From: Polyporus tsugae
Lineage: Eukaryota; Basidiomycota; Agaricomycetes; Polyporales; Polyporaceae
Assembly (NCBI GenBank): GCA_024305745.1
Contig: JAHRBS010000013.1
Span: 372,001-436,000, forward strand
Direction of reading: 5' to 3'
DNA: 64,000 nt
This document shows, in pieces, positions 39,801 to 51,417 of this stretch. The notes under the pieces are model-generated. The model ran no database searches, was not told the DNA's origin, and worked only from the letters and a program-made list of their open reading frames with translations. Every line of letters begins with the position of its first letter. Within the stretch, counting starts at the first letter, position 1. A program made the position numbers and the translations under genes.

Positions 39801-42800
39801 TGGGACTGGCGGAGCGGTGTCTTCCTGAGTTCTGATGCCCACCCACGAGGTCGACCGCGTCCGGATGCTCCGAACGACGCGAGCTCGACGTCCGACCGGA
39901 CGAAAGTGCTGCCCTATCGGTCGGAAGCTTGGGCTCGGACCAAGCAGTTGCCGGTTGTCGGTGGAGCCGAGAGTGCGCTTGGTGCAATCGGACAACCTAC
40001 GCGCCCCGTCCTGAGACTTCATCACTGCCTCGGTGACTCGTTCCAGGCTCCGTATGGGTAGTCGAGAGCCGTTGGAGCGATCGCCACGGACAGAGAGGGG
40101 GTGGGAGAGCGTGCGCGCCATCTGCGCACATCCGCCGACAAAATCCGTCCAAACACAGAATCCCAAAAGTCTTTCGGCAGCGACGCAAACACTCCAGATG
40201 TGTCGCACTGGACGTACCGAGTCCACGAAAATTGCCTGCACCGCCGTCCAGTGCGAGCCCGACGCAGGACAGGTCGCGCATTCCGAGCGGCCATGAAAAC
40301 GCAATGAAAACACCGTTTTTGCAACCTCATTGGATGGTGGCCGAAACGGCCGCGCACGTTGCACGGGTGTGCAGGGATGCACCACGTTTGGTTTCTGCCG
40401 GAAGCGACGCCTGTGACAGAAGTTATGACATATTTCCCGGGTCCCGGCCTCCAATTGAATGCGACGCCGCTCGATCGTACCGGCTCGGATTGATGTCGAA
40501 TCACCTGTACAAGACTCAGTACCATCGCCTGACGTCGGAGAGACACGCACACGAGCCGTGCGAGACGACTGACTGAAGGTCGATGAAGACCTCATGCCGG
40601 TCGTGCCATCGGTCGCGATTTTCAGGGACGGCCGAGAACCAGCTCGAGTGGCCGCGGGTGAGAGATTTGGTGGGGCGGAGATGCTTCAGTGGGCTTGCTG
40701 ACTGGTTGAATATGTGAGGACGACCGGGAGTTCAGAGATACGGCAGACCGCCATCTCCACAGCTCCACCGCAGGGATCGAGCTCCAACGGATTTCTATGC
40801 CGAGGTTGCAAGAATATACATGAACACGACGCTGCTGGCGGGCAGATGGGAAAAAGTGACACTCACGAGGGGTGCCCTCGAGCTACATGCTCGACTCGAC
40901 TCGACGTGAAGCGGTGTCTGCGCGACGCCTGCGTCCTTGTCCCCGCCGTGCCATGTCCCTGTCCCGCGTGCAGCCCCAGGCAGCCCCTCAACGATGGGTC
41001 AGAATGCTGGACCAAGTAGTCGGTTGTTCGTTGCAGTCGGAGCTACGTCCGGTACGGCCCACCACCCGCCCCGCGCGTGTCCTGCCCAGCAACCCTCAAC
41101 CGAGAACAGGTCTTTCCGGCCAAACTGCGGCATGCACACACTCTCTGTGACCTTAAGCATCCATCTAGGACGCCTCACCCTCTCCCGATAACTGAGGGAG
41201 GCCAGGAGAGGCGATCATGCACCTCAAGGCCGGGCACCGAAACCCGCCAAAACATGAATTTCAAAACATTTATTACACGCACGTAAACGTGTCGTACATG
41301 TAGTACACGACCGTCTTGAGCCCACTCCGACCGCCTACCAGGCGATCCGACGCAAACTGGTGCTGGGAGAGCCCGCACAATCTCGGCTGCCGTGAAACCG
41401 CCATGAAAACGGCGTGGCGTGCCGTCGACCTCTTCGGATCATCGCAGGAATGGCCGCCAACATTGCGGACGGCGTACGGGGGTGTACGAAGCCCGGTGGT
41501 GTCGTACCCCGACGTCTAGAAAAGAATTTATTGCGCACCTTGGCACTTCCAGTCCCCAAACCCTGGCCACGATGGCCGCCGTCGGCTCGTCTTGGCGTCG
41601 GAAGGTCTGTCTGAAGCCTGGCGTGGTCTTCTGAAGCCTCGTTGATGCAGGCGGAGGCCGCCCGGGATGAGAAGATGCTGGGCAAGAGGTCGCCTTGGCC
41701 AATCATGCTCTCGGAGCACAAAATTGAAACCTGGCGGGCCGACACGGGAGCAAACCAGGCGTCGCAGGCGTATCCCAGCATGCTCGCACGCTCGTTCCGC
41801 ATCCAGTTTCTCGTATCCTGGAAAGACCGAGCAGAAAGGCCATCCCTCCATCCGGCATGGCAGTGCCGCGCGCACCATGTGAGTACCCACAAGCCGTCAG
41901 AAACAACGTTGGGACGCACGTAATAATGTGCGATCCGAGCGCGGGGCGTGGCATCCCTTTGCATCGGCAGTTGAAACCATTCCGAGACGCAAGGGGTGAT
42001 GCGTAGGCGGGGCAGCTGGGAGATGGGAGATGGGATGCGAAGCGACGGCAACCAAGGAGTAGCGGAGGGTCGTGGAGTCTGGGCATGGGCGACTACGCGA
42101 TCGGGAGTACGAGGCGGCGGCGCGGTGATGGGCTTGGAGGATGGAAGATGGAAAAAAGAAAATGGCCGGGACGTGATCGATGATCGATGGTCCGTGCACA
42201 CCCTCCGGAGCGCTGCTCGACAGGGATATAAACGGGAGGGACGAGCGGGTTACGACTCACCATCCCTCCCCAGATCATAGCAGTAGTACCATTCACCGCC
42301 CATTGCCCAGCACCGAGCCTGCTCTTCCTGTGCCCCCCTGTAGACCTTTGACGGCCGACTCCACACAGGTGTTGCACGAGGTTGCAAGGTTTGCATGAGC
42401 CCCCATACTCCACAGGCTGTCGCACGGACACGAGTCGAGATGCAGGCGGCAGCGATGGCTGTCGTAGGGTTTGGGGGCAACGTAGTGTTTAAGGAGCGTC
42501 GTGGAGGGGTTGGTTACTATGTGAGTACATCAGAGTGGGCAAGCATGTGGAGACTGGTACTTACCAGGCAGGATTATAGGGATTCTCACAGAGCGGGCGG
42601 AGCTGGGGTCGCGATAGAGGCGAGGGACGGAGAGTGGGAGGCGAAAAATGGGTTAGAAGACGGCGGAGCTGGGGGAAGAGAACCGAGTGGCCGAGTACAC
42701 AGAGGGCGAAAATTTGAGGTGCACTGCGTTGAAAGTGAGGTCCACGAGGCTGCAAACGGAAGGAGAACGGTCGAGAAACGAACACTGAAGCCAGTGAGGA

Positions 42801-43197
42801 CGTCTGGAAAGGACTCGGATCTGTGTCCAATCCAAAACCATTGCCACACGCTTCGGCATCGGCCGGACCGCGTCAGCTTGAGCGCCACCTTCGAATTCGG
42901 GTGCTGTTCTTCTACCAGCTTCCAGCGATGTCAGATTTTGAGACGACATTTGTAACCCGTGTGGGTGGCGTTTGTGTTCACGTCGGAGGACAGACGACCC
43001 CAGCTGACTGTCTTATCCATTCAATGTGTCCGAGACCCCACGCGAGCTCGAGAAGCTGGCTACGGGCCGCCGAGGACTACATCCTCACATGACACCCCCA
43101 TGGGCGTATTTCCGTCCAGCATGACCCTCGTAAAACCTCTTTCTTATCTTCCAAGTGAGGCCACACAGATTCACTCATCTACGCCTCTCCTAGTGCA
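36849..43197. repeat. Array spacer 5
   Basis: Mostly like spacers 1-3. A segment at about 40096-40310 matches the diverged version of spacer 4, and a short stretch at about 40570-40690 is different from all others. It shares the 22-bp deletion near 41843 with spacer 4. Minisatellite 37020-37157, TATA-like box gatataaac 42225-42233, candidate frame 42395-42955. A reverse-strand frame of 272 codons (39777-40595) is open only in this spacer, because the spacer-4-like patch removes frame breaks. A canonical GTGAGT donor on the minus strand follows it. No family was recognised in that frame. Confidence 0.7.
37020..37157. repeat. Minisatellite in spacer 5
   Basis: Six imperfect repeats with the ttggtctcattc core, as in the other spacers. 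Confidence 0.8.
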
Positions 43198-45356
43198 ATG
43201 TACACCACCGCCTCTATGATCCTCAAGGCCCTCGCGGATGCAGGCATTACGCACACATTCGTCAACTGGGGAAACGATCATCCCGCGTTCTTGGAAGACC
43301 TCGAGCGGGAGCGTGTCGAGAACGGCAAAACCCCCATCGAGATAATCACTTGCCCACACGAGATGGTCGCGCTTAGCGCAGCTCAGGGCTACGCACAGGT
43401 AACCGGCAAGCCAGCAGCCGTTATAGTTCATGTTGATGTCGGAACCCAGGTAAGCTCCGAATAGCCTTTCTTATAAATGTCCACGTTCACAGATAAGGTT
43501 TTCATCAGGGTCTTGGGGGCGCTGTCCATAACGTTGACCGGGGACACACTCCTGTTCTCATCTTCGCCGGTCATGCACCTCATTCGTCGGACAAACGTCT
43601 GAAGGGAACCAAGAATGAATGGCCGATGTGGCACCAAGGTCAGTCCTCGTCATTAAGCTTTCAACACTCGTCTTACCTTCCACTGTAGATGTTCCGGACC
43701 AGCCGTCGATCGTTCGGCAGTACATGCGATACACCGCGCAGATCCAGAGCGGGAAGAACGCGAGACAGATGGTTTCGCGTGCCTTGCAAATGTTTGTGCA
43801 CTCATCAACGTCTCCGGACATCTGCCATACCAACGCCTTTTCAGCGCAACGAGCCAACCGAAAGGCCCTGTGTACCTTTGGGCTCGTCGTGAGACTACCG
43901 AGGAAGAGGTTGATCCGTCGATTTTTAACGAGAAGTTAGACGTTCTAAAGTGGCCGTCCGTACAAGGGGGAGGGCTCCCTGACTCAGGTGATTCGAACTT
44001 CGCATGCCATTCGACGCCAGCCGTTGACCTTTCAAACCGCCCAGCTGTGAAGACGATCGTGGACGCGCTCCTCGTTGCCCAGTTCCCGCTCATCATCACC
44101 GCCAACTCCGGGCGCAACCCAAACACTGTCCCTCTCCTCTCCCAGCTCTCGACCCTCCTCGCGATCGGCGTGTACACATCGTGCCCGATGTCCATGTGCA
44201 TCCCCTGGACGCACGAGAACTACGTCGGCACGGCCTTTGGCGGCAAGAACGACCTGCTCGAGCACGCCGATCTGCTCATCATCCTCGAGCTCGACGTCCC
44301 GTGGGTCGAAGCGGCAGGCAACAAGCCGCGCGACGGTGCGCGCGTCTTCGTCATCGACTCGGACCCGCTCAAGATGAACTGGGGCTGGCATCACGTCGAC
44401 GCCGAGCTGCTCTGCAAGGCCGACCCGGAGACGGCCCTCACGCAGCTCGTCGCCGCGCTCGACGTGCCCGACGTCAAGGCTGCCACCGACTTGGTCGCGT
44501 CCCGCCAAGCTCGCCTGAGGGAGCTCCGCTCGGCGTGGGTGGCGTCCCAGGAAGAGGCGGAGGCGGCCAGATCGCTCTCGCCAGACTCGGAGAGCCCCAC
44601 CGTGCCGTACGTCGTCGCGACGCTTCGCACCGCTGTGGCGACGCAGACTGCGAGCAAGGGCGAGAAGGTTCTATGGGTCAACGAGGCGATCAGCAACTAC
44701 CCGCTCGTGTGGACGTACCTGCGTCCCGAGCAGCCCGGGAGCGTGCTGGCTTCGGGAGGGACGAGCCTCGGGTACGGGCTTGGGGCGAGCATTGGGGCGT
44801 ACCTCGGCGGGCTCGTCGCCAAGAAGGATTACGACCTGGTCGCGTACGTCGTGGGTGACGGGACGTTCTTGTTTGGGATCCCTGCGAGCGCGTTTTGGAT
44901 CGCACGGCGGTACAACACGGTGAGTGGTGGTGGTCACTTACGTTCCCTTTCCCCTTTCGTCGGTCGAAAGGTCTATGGCACTGACAATACCCCTGTTGCA
45001 GCCGTTCCTCACCGTCATCCTCAACAATGGCGGCTGGAAGGTACGCGGGCCTTCCTGATTCGGGCCGTGAGGGAACCATGCTGACCAGTGCGCCGGTCCA
45101 GTCACCCAAGTTGTCTATGATGGGTGTTTACCCGGACGGATTGGGAAGCGTCGCCTCGGGCAACCAGCTCACTGTCGGGCTAGGGCCCGACTCGCCCGAC
45201 TTCTCGCAGGTTGCCGTCGCAGCGGGCGGCGCGTGGGGTAAGCGCATCACGAAGGCGGATGAGGTGCAGGGCGTGCTGGAGGAGGCTATCAGGGTCGTGT
45301 TGCAGGAGAAGAGGTGCGCGGTCGTGGACGTTGTCTTGGACTCGATAAATTCGTGA
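43198..45356 (+). CDS. ThDP-dependent enzyme, array copy 6 (terminal copy)
   Basis: Last copy, open, 617 aa. Exons: 43198-43449, 43509-43638, 43689-43791, 43845-44919, 45002-45040, 45102-45356. Shared sequence ends at 45350. The last residue is Ser instead of Gly, and a TGA follows at once, so the frame survives the array junction but the 3' UTR is unique. It has the intron 3 allele and Ser157 of copy 1, Pro186/Asn190/Val195 of copy 3, and private Ala20 to Thr and Ile289 to Val changes. Glu55, GDG and NN are intact. This may be the copy with the original downstream region. Confidence 0.9.
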
Positions 45357-48300
45357 ATTACTGTATGCTAGATTAAGATGAAGCCTCGCACGTGAACTGA
45401 ATGGTGAACGATCATCACACTGCTCGTGACGGACATCGCACAGAGCGTTTGGGTGCTGGTTCGCATGGCGTGTACTATTTTGGTGTCATATGCATCACCC
45501 CTAAGTTTTCCGAGTCGATAAGGAACTCAGCTGGGGAAAACCTGTCGAAGTTCAACGGAGATAATCGAAGATGGCCGACATCTTCCACCACCCTTGTACT
45601 ACTGCCAGCCCCATGACGAGGAGTGTATGCTTTCCAGACTCGCATGGTGCTGCGGAGTGTAAGGGCCCGGGTTCACGCCAGCCTACTGCGTCTCTCACAT
45701 CTACTACTCCGAATCGGCGCTCGCCCACAAAAATGCCTATACGGCCAACTGACCTCTATCTGTTCCTGCAATAGCCAGACATCGCGTCCCCAGCTCGGAA
45801 GATGCATCGAGTCATGGCACCGCTATGTCGAATAACCTCCGAAATGTGTGCACTTCCGGGTCTTGACGAGGCCGATAGTGTAGTGTTTGTCGGCGCAGCA
45901 GCGTTTCCGCAGACGTAAGGCTCTCGAGCTGAGAGCGGGGAGCGTGGTTGCATGGCGGGTGTTAACTGTATTGCTCGTCCGCAAGTGATCCCACGGCAAA
46001 CCGCGGATAGGCCGCCGTTCGTCCGTGAACGCAGGCCCCCGACTCTGCTGACATTGGTGAATTGCGACGCGATGGAGGACTTCAATCCGACTATTTCACT
46101 CACGAGGACCTTGTGACCGTGCCGCTGGGTAGTCGCAGCACTTCTAGACAACCAACGTCAAGTTTTTCCGGTTCGACGACGCCTTCCTGGCTTCTCCCAG
46201 ATTCCGGAGCGCAGAACGCGTTGTTGCGGAGAAATGGCATCGCTGTAGAAGGTTTCCCCACTGGGATTTCAAAGGCAGCTCTCCCGTCTGGACAATACTT
46301 GTAGCACGGGTAATGACATTGCCTGCTCAGGGAAGAGGCCACTTTCCAGCACGTCTGCTAGTGACTATGCATATGGTCGAATTCACATAGCGGTAAATGC
46401 GTGTGGATCTTGGAGAACATTCAAAGGTTAGTAGCAGGTTCTACCCCAACGTATGTGATGACATACCCGTGTGCAAACTGGCACAGTCGCCACTTGAGTC
46501 AAGGTCAACCTGTGCAAGGACAGTGCCCAATCGATCAGGAGCACGGCTTGACGACCGATCTAGTCTCGAGCCAGGATCATGTCTCGACAACGGACAAATC
46601 GACCCGCAGCTCGGTGCCACCAGTGTACTGTACTGTGTACTAGGTGGTGAGTACTAGAGCACGATAAGGTCACATTGGACACTGTACCTATGACATCGCA
46701 AGATACGACAGCTAGGGACTGAATTCGTGTATTGTTCAAGCTCGCGACCAGGACATAAACAAGGAAACGAGACGAATCTAGAGGCTCCGAGCTCCGAAAG
46801 TCGCTTGTGGCCTTACAGTGTGACGCGTTACGTGTTACACTGTTCCGTCACACGTATGGTCACACTCTCCCATCGCGCGTCGCAGTCACGGTGCCTCGAC
46901 GTTCAGAACGTTCAACAAGCACTGCGCAGATTCCAGCAGATGTTGACCATCGATGTTTTGTCTCAGACTGGGTTAGGATATACAGTGACGGTGAGGTCAT
47001 CCCGGTTTAACTCGGGTGTCCAGCTGATCGGTTGACCCATTTTTCGTGTTACGTGGCACTCATACAAATTCAATATGACTCGTCAAGCCACTTGCTGGAC
47101 TTCCTCGAAGCCGCACTTAGTAGAAGACTTTGGGGAACCAACCCCCGTACTTACCCAGGCGTGGTCCTCAATTCTTCCGGGGAAGCCATTTGGTTGGCGC
47201 GATGGGCAAGAAGATTCTGGGCATCGCACCATCCCTAACGTTAGTGTTGTACCTGGGATTGGGATCTTAAACTATGGGTGCGTGGTTCTAGAGATTCTCC
47301 GGCGCGCCGGATTACTCATGTACCCATTAATTGCCCCATAGGCTCTCCACTGGCTACTGTCGCACCGCCGCCGATGACCGCATGTTGTCTACTTGTTCCA
47401 CTTTGGTAAGTTCATTATTTGATGGAAAGTCACCGATTCCTAAACTCGATGAGTTTTTCATCTGCATTGAATCCGTGCGCAGGTCCTTTGGCATCTCGCA
47501 TCCTGGTGCGATTTTGTGAGCGAGTTCGGACTCCAATGAGGCCGAAGCCATTGGGATTAGACGCAGATATCCTTATCCGGCGTGGCTTCTATGCTCGACC
47601 CCCAATCGAACGGAATCTCGCAGGAATATGGGAAGGATCGAGGTACGGCCGCGCTCCACGTGGGTGTGGAAAAGACTGGCTGCGATGCCCTTAAGCAAGA
47701 GCTTGTCAAGCCAACTACCGCATCCGCATAGACCCTCACACGTGGCCCTGCTGTCGACTCCTTGGAAGGCGGCGGAGCACAAACTCACTTCAAGCTCTCC
47801 CGAAGATGCGGGATCTCACCTTACACATGGGAGTCGGAAAAGGATTCCGCGCACAAGCATAGAAGCTACATCCCACAGGCTTTCCATCTTCCTAGTGGGC
47901 ATCGAGAATCTTCAGATGACGGAGCGCCTCTCATTGACTCGGAAGACTTTTCGTATTGTCGGCATGTCCACGTTTCTTTAAGTATTCGAGAGAATCACCG
48001 ACTGCGCGTCTAGCCCTGCCAAAGGAGATACTTCGGTACGTTCGCTTACTCACTCCCATGTTTCCTTTGGTTACCTTGGATGCTTAGGTCAGGTACTTAC
48101 ATCCGAGTTGCCTCGTGAGGCTCGTTTTTGCATGCGACATGTCCCTTTACTACCCTCGCTGCCTTTACGCCGGAGCCGAATCACAGACGAGGCGCTTCCA
48201 GATCGCCTCCCCGGAGAAACTTCCAGCTTGCGGTGAACGCCGCAGAATCACTCATGGAGTCCTCGGTATCTGTAAGAATGGATACACTCGTAGTTTCCCA

Positions 48301-49426
48301 TGCTTTGGTCTGGCGGCCGACAGCGTCCAGTTACGAGATGAGAAGGTTTGCTGCCATCGGTGCTCCGTCCTACTTCGAGATCATCTGGGAAAATTTTCTC
48401 GGAGCGCAGACGTGTTTGTGAGCGCATCGCATAATTTGCTAACTATGTGTACTAACATTCGTATGTGCATAGCAACGGACTTGGACGGGATAGAGGTTGT
48501 GAGTTTCCAGGTACACAACCGCGTCTCCAACTGCAGCCGGGCTGACCGGGTGCACCGAGCAGTCCGAGCGCACGCGAGAGCCACGAGGCTCACATGCCCC
48601 CACATTCGATCCCCAGAATAGACCAAAGAGTCCGGCAGAGATGCACCTTCCACTTCGCCGAAGGGGAAGGGAACGCGAGTTCTAGTCGGGCAGCACGAAC
48701 GCACGTCGAGCCTACTTCCGTTCTGTGAGTTCGCACTGTACCACCCCCACAATCATAGTGATGTAACTGACCGGCCGGTATAACTCCAGATGTCCGACTC
48801 GCCGTCCCCCTCGATCTGATCGGCCGGTCGCGGCATCGCAGAATGAATAAAAGGCGCGTTCGGGGTCTTCGTTGTGGCCACATCTCGCGATCCCCTTGGT
48901 CTATTTCCCTGCGACTGTGCTCAGGCGCGGAGCCGCTGCTCCCTGTTCTTCCGACAAATACTCCGGACGGTGGCTCGCCCGCCGAGTAGTGCAGGAGAGG
49001 TACGACTTCATTGCCGTGCACGATACTCGCGGCTGCTGATGAGTGCAATCTGTTCGGTATCGCTCCAGATATAGGCCATACTCCACTTGAAACCTTAATG
49101 TGTTTTGTAGCCGTGACTCACGTTTGACATACGTTTTACATGCGAGCGTACTGCGGCTGACTTCGGGCCTACTTTACGGCAAGTTGCTTCCACGATCCTT
49201 CGCAACTCCCAGCTAAAACAATACAGATTCTACACGATATTGACGAGGTCCACATCATCCTGACATCTTGAAAGAGGTAGAAGTGTTCGTGATGCAGACC
49301 GTTAACGTATATTGATACGATCTCTTCTGCAGCCTTCTGCATTCCCACACCGCCTAACTAGGGTCATCGAGAGCTGCGCGGTCTAGAGGTTGTCTTGACG
49401 GCGACATAGGCTGCGTCTTCGTGTCC
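45357..49426. other. Gene-poor right flank of the array
   Basis: About 4 kb without a convincing intact gene. Many short frames on both strands lack family motifs and are broken by stops. The only structure recognised is the degenerate repeated element at 47245-48095. Around 48010-48240 there are short F-box-like strings (for example LPKEILRYVR) interrupted by stops, suggesting gene relics. A TATA-like aataaaagg at about 48846 has no convincing gene behind it. Confidence 0.45.
47245..48095 (+). repeat. Degenerate dispersed element, copy A (inverted partner at window end)
   Basis: This stretch aligns, with many substitutions and small indels, to the reverse complement of 63165-64000. Matching landmarks in order are ttggtaagttc, aggccgaa(g/a)cca, tccggcgtggcttct, ggaatatgggaaggat, ctgctgtcgactcct, gcggagcacaaactcac, gagtcggaaaaggattc and gatacttcggtacgtt. 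Translated pieces are also similar (for example RRGFYARPPIERN against RRGFCARVPIKRN) but neither copy keeps a long frame. It is either an old transposon relic or a decayed duplicated gene. Confidence 0.65.
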
Positions 49427-50619
49427 ATGGCCTTGCCTCCCGACGCATGTAGCCTTATCGCCAAATATGCCGCTGACTCAAGATCGACTCTGGTTGCTCT
49501 CTGTACAGTTTCCAAACAATTTCAAACCGCGGCTGAACGGGCAATATACAACACGCTCGATCTCAGGGGACCCGACAGAACAATCTCCGTTTGCGATGTA
49601 CTCCGTTGCACTCCCCGTGTGGCCATTCTCGTTGTTGCACTCTCTGTCTACGGAGAAGAAGGGGAAAGCGAGGACGAGAACGAGGACGAGGATGAGGATG
49701 AATCGGAGTTTGAGCCGGAGGGTGACTACTGGGAGATCCTCCACCAAGCTCTCTTGCGCATCACCCGCCTCCGGTTCCTCAACCTCTATTTCACCAACGG
49801 AGATCAGCCCGACAAGGCATGGATCCTCGACGGGTGCACGTTCCAACTCAAAACGTTGCACTCTGATCTTATTTGGGACGACCACCTCGCCGCCTTCCTC
49901 TCCGCCCAATCGCGCCTCTGCAACCTATTCCTCGCGGACTACCGCGAGCCCACGCCCGAAGAGGTGGCGCTGCCCATCCTCCCATCGAGCGCGGCCTTCC
50001 TGCCGAAGCTCGCCATTCTCGAATGCACCTTCTCCGAAGCCGCCGTCTCTCTGGTCCCGGGCCGCCCCGTGGTCCGCGTCAAAACGTGTTTCACGCACAG
50101 CAAGCTCGAGGAGAAGCGCGAAGAGCTGCGTGCGATCGTCGCCGCGTTGCGGCGTTCGCGGAAGCGGCTCCGCGCGCTGGACATCGCGGACTCGTCGTAT
50201 ACCCCCGATTTCACTCTGGAGCTGCTGTCGGCCCTCACTTCGGACGGGACGTTTTGCTCGGACCTCCGGTACGTCGGCACACTGGTCTTCCCGGTGGACG
50301 GTCGACAGGTAGGTCAGGATCCGTTTATTCGACAGGTTGAATGCCCTGCTGATGAGACCGTCAGCGATTAGAGTTCTACGGGATGTTGATGCGATTGCGT
50401 CACCTTCGATGTCTCGAGGTGGACGTGTCGGATTGGGATCCTCCGCCGACGCACTTTGGGGCACTCCGGGCGCTGACGTTCGAGCTCCTCCTCTACTGTC
50501 CCTCGGTCTCCACCGTGGTTTTCGTTTACGAATTCGAGAGGTATCTCGTGAAGGTGGTGGACCACACTGTAGTGTACGATGAAGACGCGGTGACTGAGAA
50601 TCTCTGGCGTGAAGTCTGA
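49427..50619 (+). CDS. F-box-like domain protein
   Basis: Predicted 375-aa protein in two exons, 49427-50308 and 50374-50619, with a 65-bp intron (GTAGGT...TTAGAG). The first ATG in frame is used; it opens an F-box-like segment (LPPDACSLIAKYAADSRST, residues 3-21, then a Cys/aromatic helix to about 45). An unusual acidic run of Glu/Asp lies at 77-99. The rest is a leucine-patterned, LRR-like region, as in the large and fast-evolving F-box families of basidiomycetes. Such proteins usually bind Skp1 and recruit targets to SCF ubiquitin ligases; the target here is unknown. Exon 2 continues the leucine pattern (MRLRHLRCLEVDVSDW), supporting the splice. Confidence 0.7.
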
Positions 50620-51325
50620 TATCGATGAACTTGATGTCCCGAACGTGAGTGTGCTAATAGGCGTCCTTCCCCTACTAACGTCTGCGTTTTTCAGGACAAT
50701 CCGATATGCATCACATTCCTTTCTGAAGACCGAGTACTCTGCTTCCCTTGATGTATCCCTAGCACTGCAGCGACGCTGCGGCCTCCTTCCCGCGCCATGT
50801 TACTATCATTTTTGACAACCCTCTCATTTGCTCGCGGCATTCCTCAGGCTGTATCTTGTAGAAAGCATCCTGTATCGCACTGCACCGATTCCATGACATA
50901 CCCACACCGCAATTGTTTTTCCGTGTCTTCTCCGTGCGCAGATGACTACCGCTCTGTTATCGCATTCGAGAAAACCAGTCTCATCAGGCACACGGGCTCC
51001 CGGCGCCTGTGGCTTGTCGAATGTTTCTTTCTCTCTCTCGCAGGTGGGTGTCAGTAATCAATATTGATTTTGTGGTGGCATGTCATCTATTTTTAAACGC
51101 CGCAGAAAAATTGTTCAGCGGGATTCACTCCTCTCGGGGCGCTCCACGCGACGCCACCAAGCCAACGCAGTCTAAGTACCCTCGGCATCGGTCATCGGTC
51201 CCAGCGCGGAATAGGCCCACTGGAATCCATTCCATCAGCAATATTGGCAAGCACCGGCAATCGATAACACCTATAACACCACGTTGAGCCTGGGTGATCC
51301 TTTTCTGAGCGTCATTCCCCATGGC
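50620..51325. other. Intergenic region, no gene seen
   Basis: Only short frames without family features were seen between the F-box-like gene and the first SDR promoter. There are scattered splice-like signals but no continuous coding pattern. Confidence 0.5.
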
Positions 51326-51335
51326 AATATATAGG
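51326..51335 (+). promoter_or_regulatory. TATA box of SDR 1
   Basis: aatatatagg lies about 85 bp upstream of the ATG at 51418 and is followed by an A/C-rich leader. The position matches the TATA box in front of the paralogous SDR at 53393. Confidence 0.6.
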
Positions 51336-51417
51336 CGGGGCGAGGGGAACGACTAAGACAAGGTGAGCTGTAAGTACTTACACAGGACGCGAAATCTCCT
51401 CCATCCCATCAACAATC

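Larger units (their letters stand above)
378..45350 (+). repeat. 8.5-kb direct tandem array, 6 genes and 5 spacers
   Basis: The same block of about 8.5 kb recurs head to tail. ThDP gene start codons lie at 650, 9164, 17677, 26210, 34691 and 43198. Each block is a 2.16-kb gene plus a 6.3-kb spacer; the sixth block contains only the gene. Units are identical over long stretches and differ by scattered substitutions and small indels. The left edge is at about 378, where copy 1 diverges from the others just before the shared bases agattttgagacgac. The right edge is at 45350, where the shared gataaat is followed by tcgtgaatt instead of gggtgagca. Near-identity including introns and spacers implies recent amplification or active homogenisation by unequal crossing-over or gene conversion. 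Confidence 0.95.

Noticed and set aside
378..45350. Array as transposon, viral or rDNA-type repeat
   Set aside because: No reverse transcriptase, transposase, capsid, terminal repeats or rRNA sequences were recognised, and the repeated gene is a metabolic enzyme.
45756..46342. Reverse ORFs of 131 and 80 aa next to the array
   Set aside because: Overlapping, without motifs or splice support; not distinguishable from chance.
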